This document shows positions 62,866-64,000 of a stretch of 64,000 bases of DNA, one piece after another; the stretch's first letter is position 1, and every line of letters begins with the position of its first letter. Source of the stretch: Pedococcus_A sp963730585. GTDB lineage: Bacteria > Actinomycetota > Actinomycetes > Actinomycetales > Dermatophilaceae. Location of the stretch: positions 124,001 through 188,000 of the forward strand of contig CAVSSL010000012.1 of NCBI GenBank assembly GCA_963730585.1. Reading direction: 5' to 3'. The translations under genes were made by a program, and so were the position numbers. The notes under the pieces were generated by a model. It searched no databases and had not been told where the DNA came from. It saw only the letters and a program-made list of their open reading frames with translations.

Positions 62866-63354
62866 TCAGGAGATGCTGTCGTTGAGCCGCGCCAGCAGGG
62901 CGCCGAGCCGGCGGACGTCGGCGTCCGACCAGTCGCCGAGCTGGTCGGCGAGCCGCTGCCGCCGGCCCTGGCGCGAGCGCTCGACCGACTCCCTGCCCAC
63001 AGGGGTGAGGCGCAGCAGGCGGGCCCGCGCGTCAGCCGGGTCGGGCACGCGCTCGAGGAGCCCGAGCTGCTCGAGCTGCGTGAGGTTGCGGCTCATCGTC
63101 GACTTGTGCAGCCCCACCGCCGCCGCGAGGTCGGCGGCGTGCACGCCCTCGGACGAGGAGGCGGCGAGGTCGACGACGGCGACCAGCACGGCATACGCGG
63201 CGGCGTCGAGGTCGGGGTGCACCTCGGCGGCGATGCGGGCGGAGGAGGCGCGGGCGCGCCGCATCAGCCGGGTGAGCTCACGTTCGACGACCGCCCTGCT
63301 GTCGGCGGTCGGGCGGTCTGCCTCGTGGGGCAGGTCGGGGCGGGCGGGGCTCAC
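62866..63354 (-). CDS. MarR-family regulator
   Basis: A 162-residue MarR protein, only distantly like its neighbour. Recognition helix region VHAADLAAAVGLHKSTMSRNLTQLEQLG; wing DPADARARLLRLTPVG. Acts on unknown targets. ATG 63354 is the start. It lies between the exporter unit and the sensor kinase on the same strand, and its stop is followed by a GC-rich inverted repeat near 62835-62862 with a GTATGCC copy. Confidence 0.88.
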   Translation of the reverse strand: MSPARPDLPHEADRPTADSRAVVERELTRLMRRARASSARIAAEVHPDLDAAAYAVLVAVVDLAASSSEGVHAADLAAAVGLHKSTMSRNLTQLEQLGLLERVPDPADARARLLRLTPVGRESVERSRQGRRQRLADQLGDWSDADVRRLGALLARLNDSIS

Positions 63355-63372
63355 GGCAGGGAGCCTAGGGGC

Positions 63373-64000
63373 TCAGACATGCACGCCCGGGGCGTACTTC
63401 GGCACCCGGAAGGTGACCTTGGTGCCCGCGCCGGGTGCCGTCTCCACCACGAGCCCGAAGTCGTCGCCATAGACCTGCCGCAGCCGGGCGTCGACGTTGC
63501 CGAGGCCCACGCTGTCGGAGTCGGCCTGACCGTCGAGCGCCCGCCGGATCGCCTCGGGGTCGGAGCCCATTCCGTCGTCCTCGATGGAGATCTCCGCCTC
63601 GGAGCCGCGGTCGGTCGCCACGATGCTGACCGCGCCGCCGCCCTCCTTGCCGGCGATGCCGTGGCGCACCGCGTTCTCGACGATGGGCTGGATCGCGAGG
63701 TAGGGCACCGTCACCGGCAGCACCTCGGGCGCGATCATGAGCGAGATCCGCATCCGGTCGCCGTACCGCGCCTGCTCGAGGGTGAGGTAGCGCTCCACGT
63801 TGCGCAGCTCCTCGGCCAGGGTCGTGAAGGCGCCGCCCCGCCGCAGCGCGTAGCGGGTGAAGTCGGCGAACTCCAGCAGCAGCTCGCGGGCCCGCTCGGG
63901 GTCGGTGCGCACGAAGGAGGCGATGGCGGCCAGCGAGTTGTAGATGAAGTGCGGGCTGATCTGGGCCCGCAGCGCGCGCAGCTCCGCCTCCATGGTGCGG
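63373..64000 (-). CDS. LytS/YehU-type sensor histidine kinase, N-terminus beyond right edge
   Basis: About 209 C-terminal residues of a kinase whose 5' part is outside the window. LRAQISPHFIYNSLAAIASF carries the phosphorylated His (PHFIYN) of the LytS class, YLAIQPIVENAVRHGI is the N box, and ISIEDDGMGSD and GLGNVDARLRQVYG are the G boxes. The natural partner is the LytTR regulator at 59603. The kinase stop is at 63373. The two genes are usually adjacent; here three regulator/exporter genes lie between them. Confidence 0.9.
   Translation of the reverse strand, partial: RTMEAELRALRAQISPHFIYNSLAAIASFVRTDPERARELLLEFADFTRYALRRGGAFTTLAEELRNVERYLTLEQARYGDRMRISLMIAPEVLPVTVPYLAIQPIVENAVRHGIAGKEGGGAVSIVATDRGSEAEISIEDDGMGSDPEAIRRALDGQADSDSVGLGNVDARLRQVYGDDFGLVVETAPGAGTKVTFRVPKYAPGVHV

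Overview
The window is high-GC DNA (roughly 70% by eye) with frequent GTG/TTG starts, ATGA/GTGA stop-start overlaps, a WhiB-type regulator, a MarP protease and an actinobacterial gene order, so it comes from an actinobacterial chromosome. Gene content suggests Micrococcales, probably Intrasporangiaceae or a close relative; the family level is inference. No phage, IS element, rRNA or CRISPR array was seen. Most of the window is ordinary core chromosome with small accessory insertions.

Left part (1-14.5 kb): a partial propionyl-CoA synthetase on the minus strand, a small membrane protein, then the most interesting locus, 2354-14455. It encodes a secreted GH3 N-acetylglucosaminidase (NagZ-like), a secreted DUF1343 exo-N-acetylmuramidase (NamZ-like), a secreted serine beta-lactamase-fold hydrolase (AmiE/YbbE-like), an RpiR-type regulator (MurR-like), the MurNAc-6-phosphate etherase MurQ, a sugar ABC binding protein, two permeases and, after an ArsR/SRPBCC pair on the other strand, a BadF-type sugar kinase. 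Together they read as peptidoglycan-fragment salvage in which MurNAc enters by an ABC transporter and is phosphorylated inside by a MurK-like kinase, instead of through the MurP phosphotransferase route of Bacillus.

14.6-24.6 kb: tRNA-Ser(GGA), the small SRP RNA, dnaX, recR, a DUF5063 gene, an ABC-2 exporter, lysC-asd and a MazG-like gene. This is the usual actinobacterial dnaX-recR-lysC-asd neighbourhood, but ybaB is missing from its normal place.

24.8-34.5 kb: a LytR_C double-domain protein, an M15 peptidase and a YkuD L,D-transpeptidase (both lipoproteins), PPi-dependent phosphofructokinase, an acyl-CoA synthetase, a secreted protein made of three repeats, a mostly non-coding stretch, several small genes and tRNA-Pro(CGG).

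34.7-53.7 kb: a block matching, gene by gene, the order of Mycobacterium tuberculosis Rv3683 to Rv3667: metallophosphoesterase, ponA2-type PBP, whiB4, a Get3/ArsA-like pair, DUF4177, RidA, metallo-beta-lactamase fold protein, crp, nth, CoA Nudix, marP, ephE, holin-like protein and acs. GatB/YqeY, a hydrolase, a second Nudix, NhaA and an FMN reductase are added.

53.7-64 kb: an acetate/solute symporter cluster (two SSS permeases with small membrane partners) next to a LytTR response regulator. A LytS-type kinase sits at the right edge, separated from the regulator by an MFS exporter with two MarR regulators.

Seven single-base frameshifts break otherwise well-conserved genes (three in the GH3 gene, one each in the AmiE-like, MBL, crp and MFS genes). 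Most lie in short G/C or A runs, so assembly error is at least as likely as gene decay. The 7-mer GTATGCC/GGCATAC is strongly over-represented on both strands and is built into several terminator hairpins.
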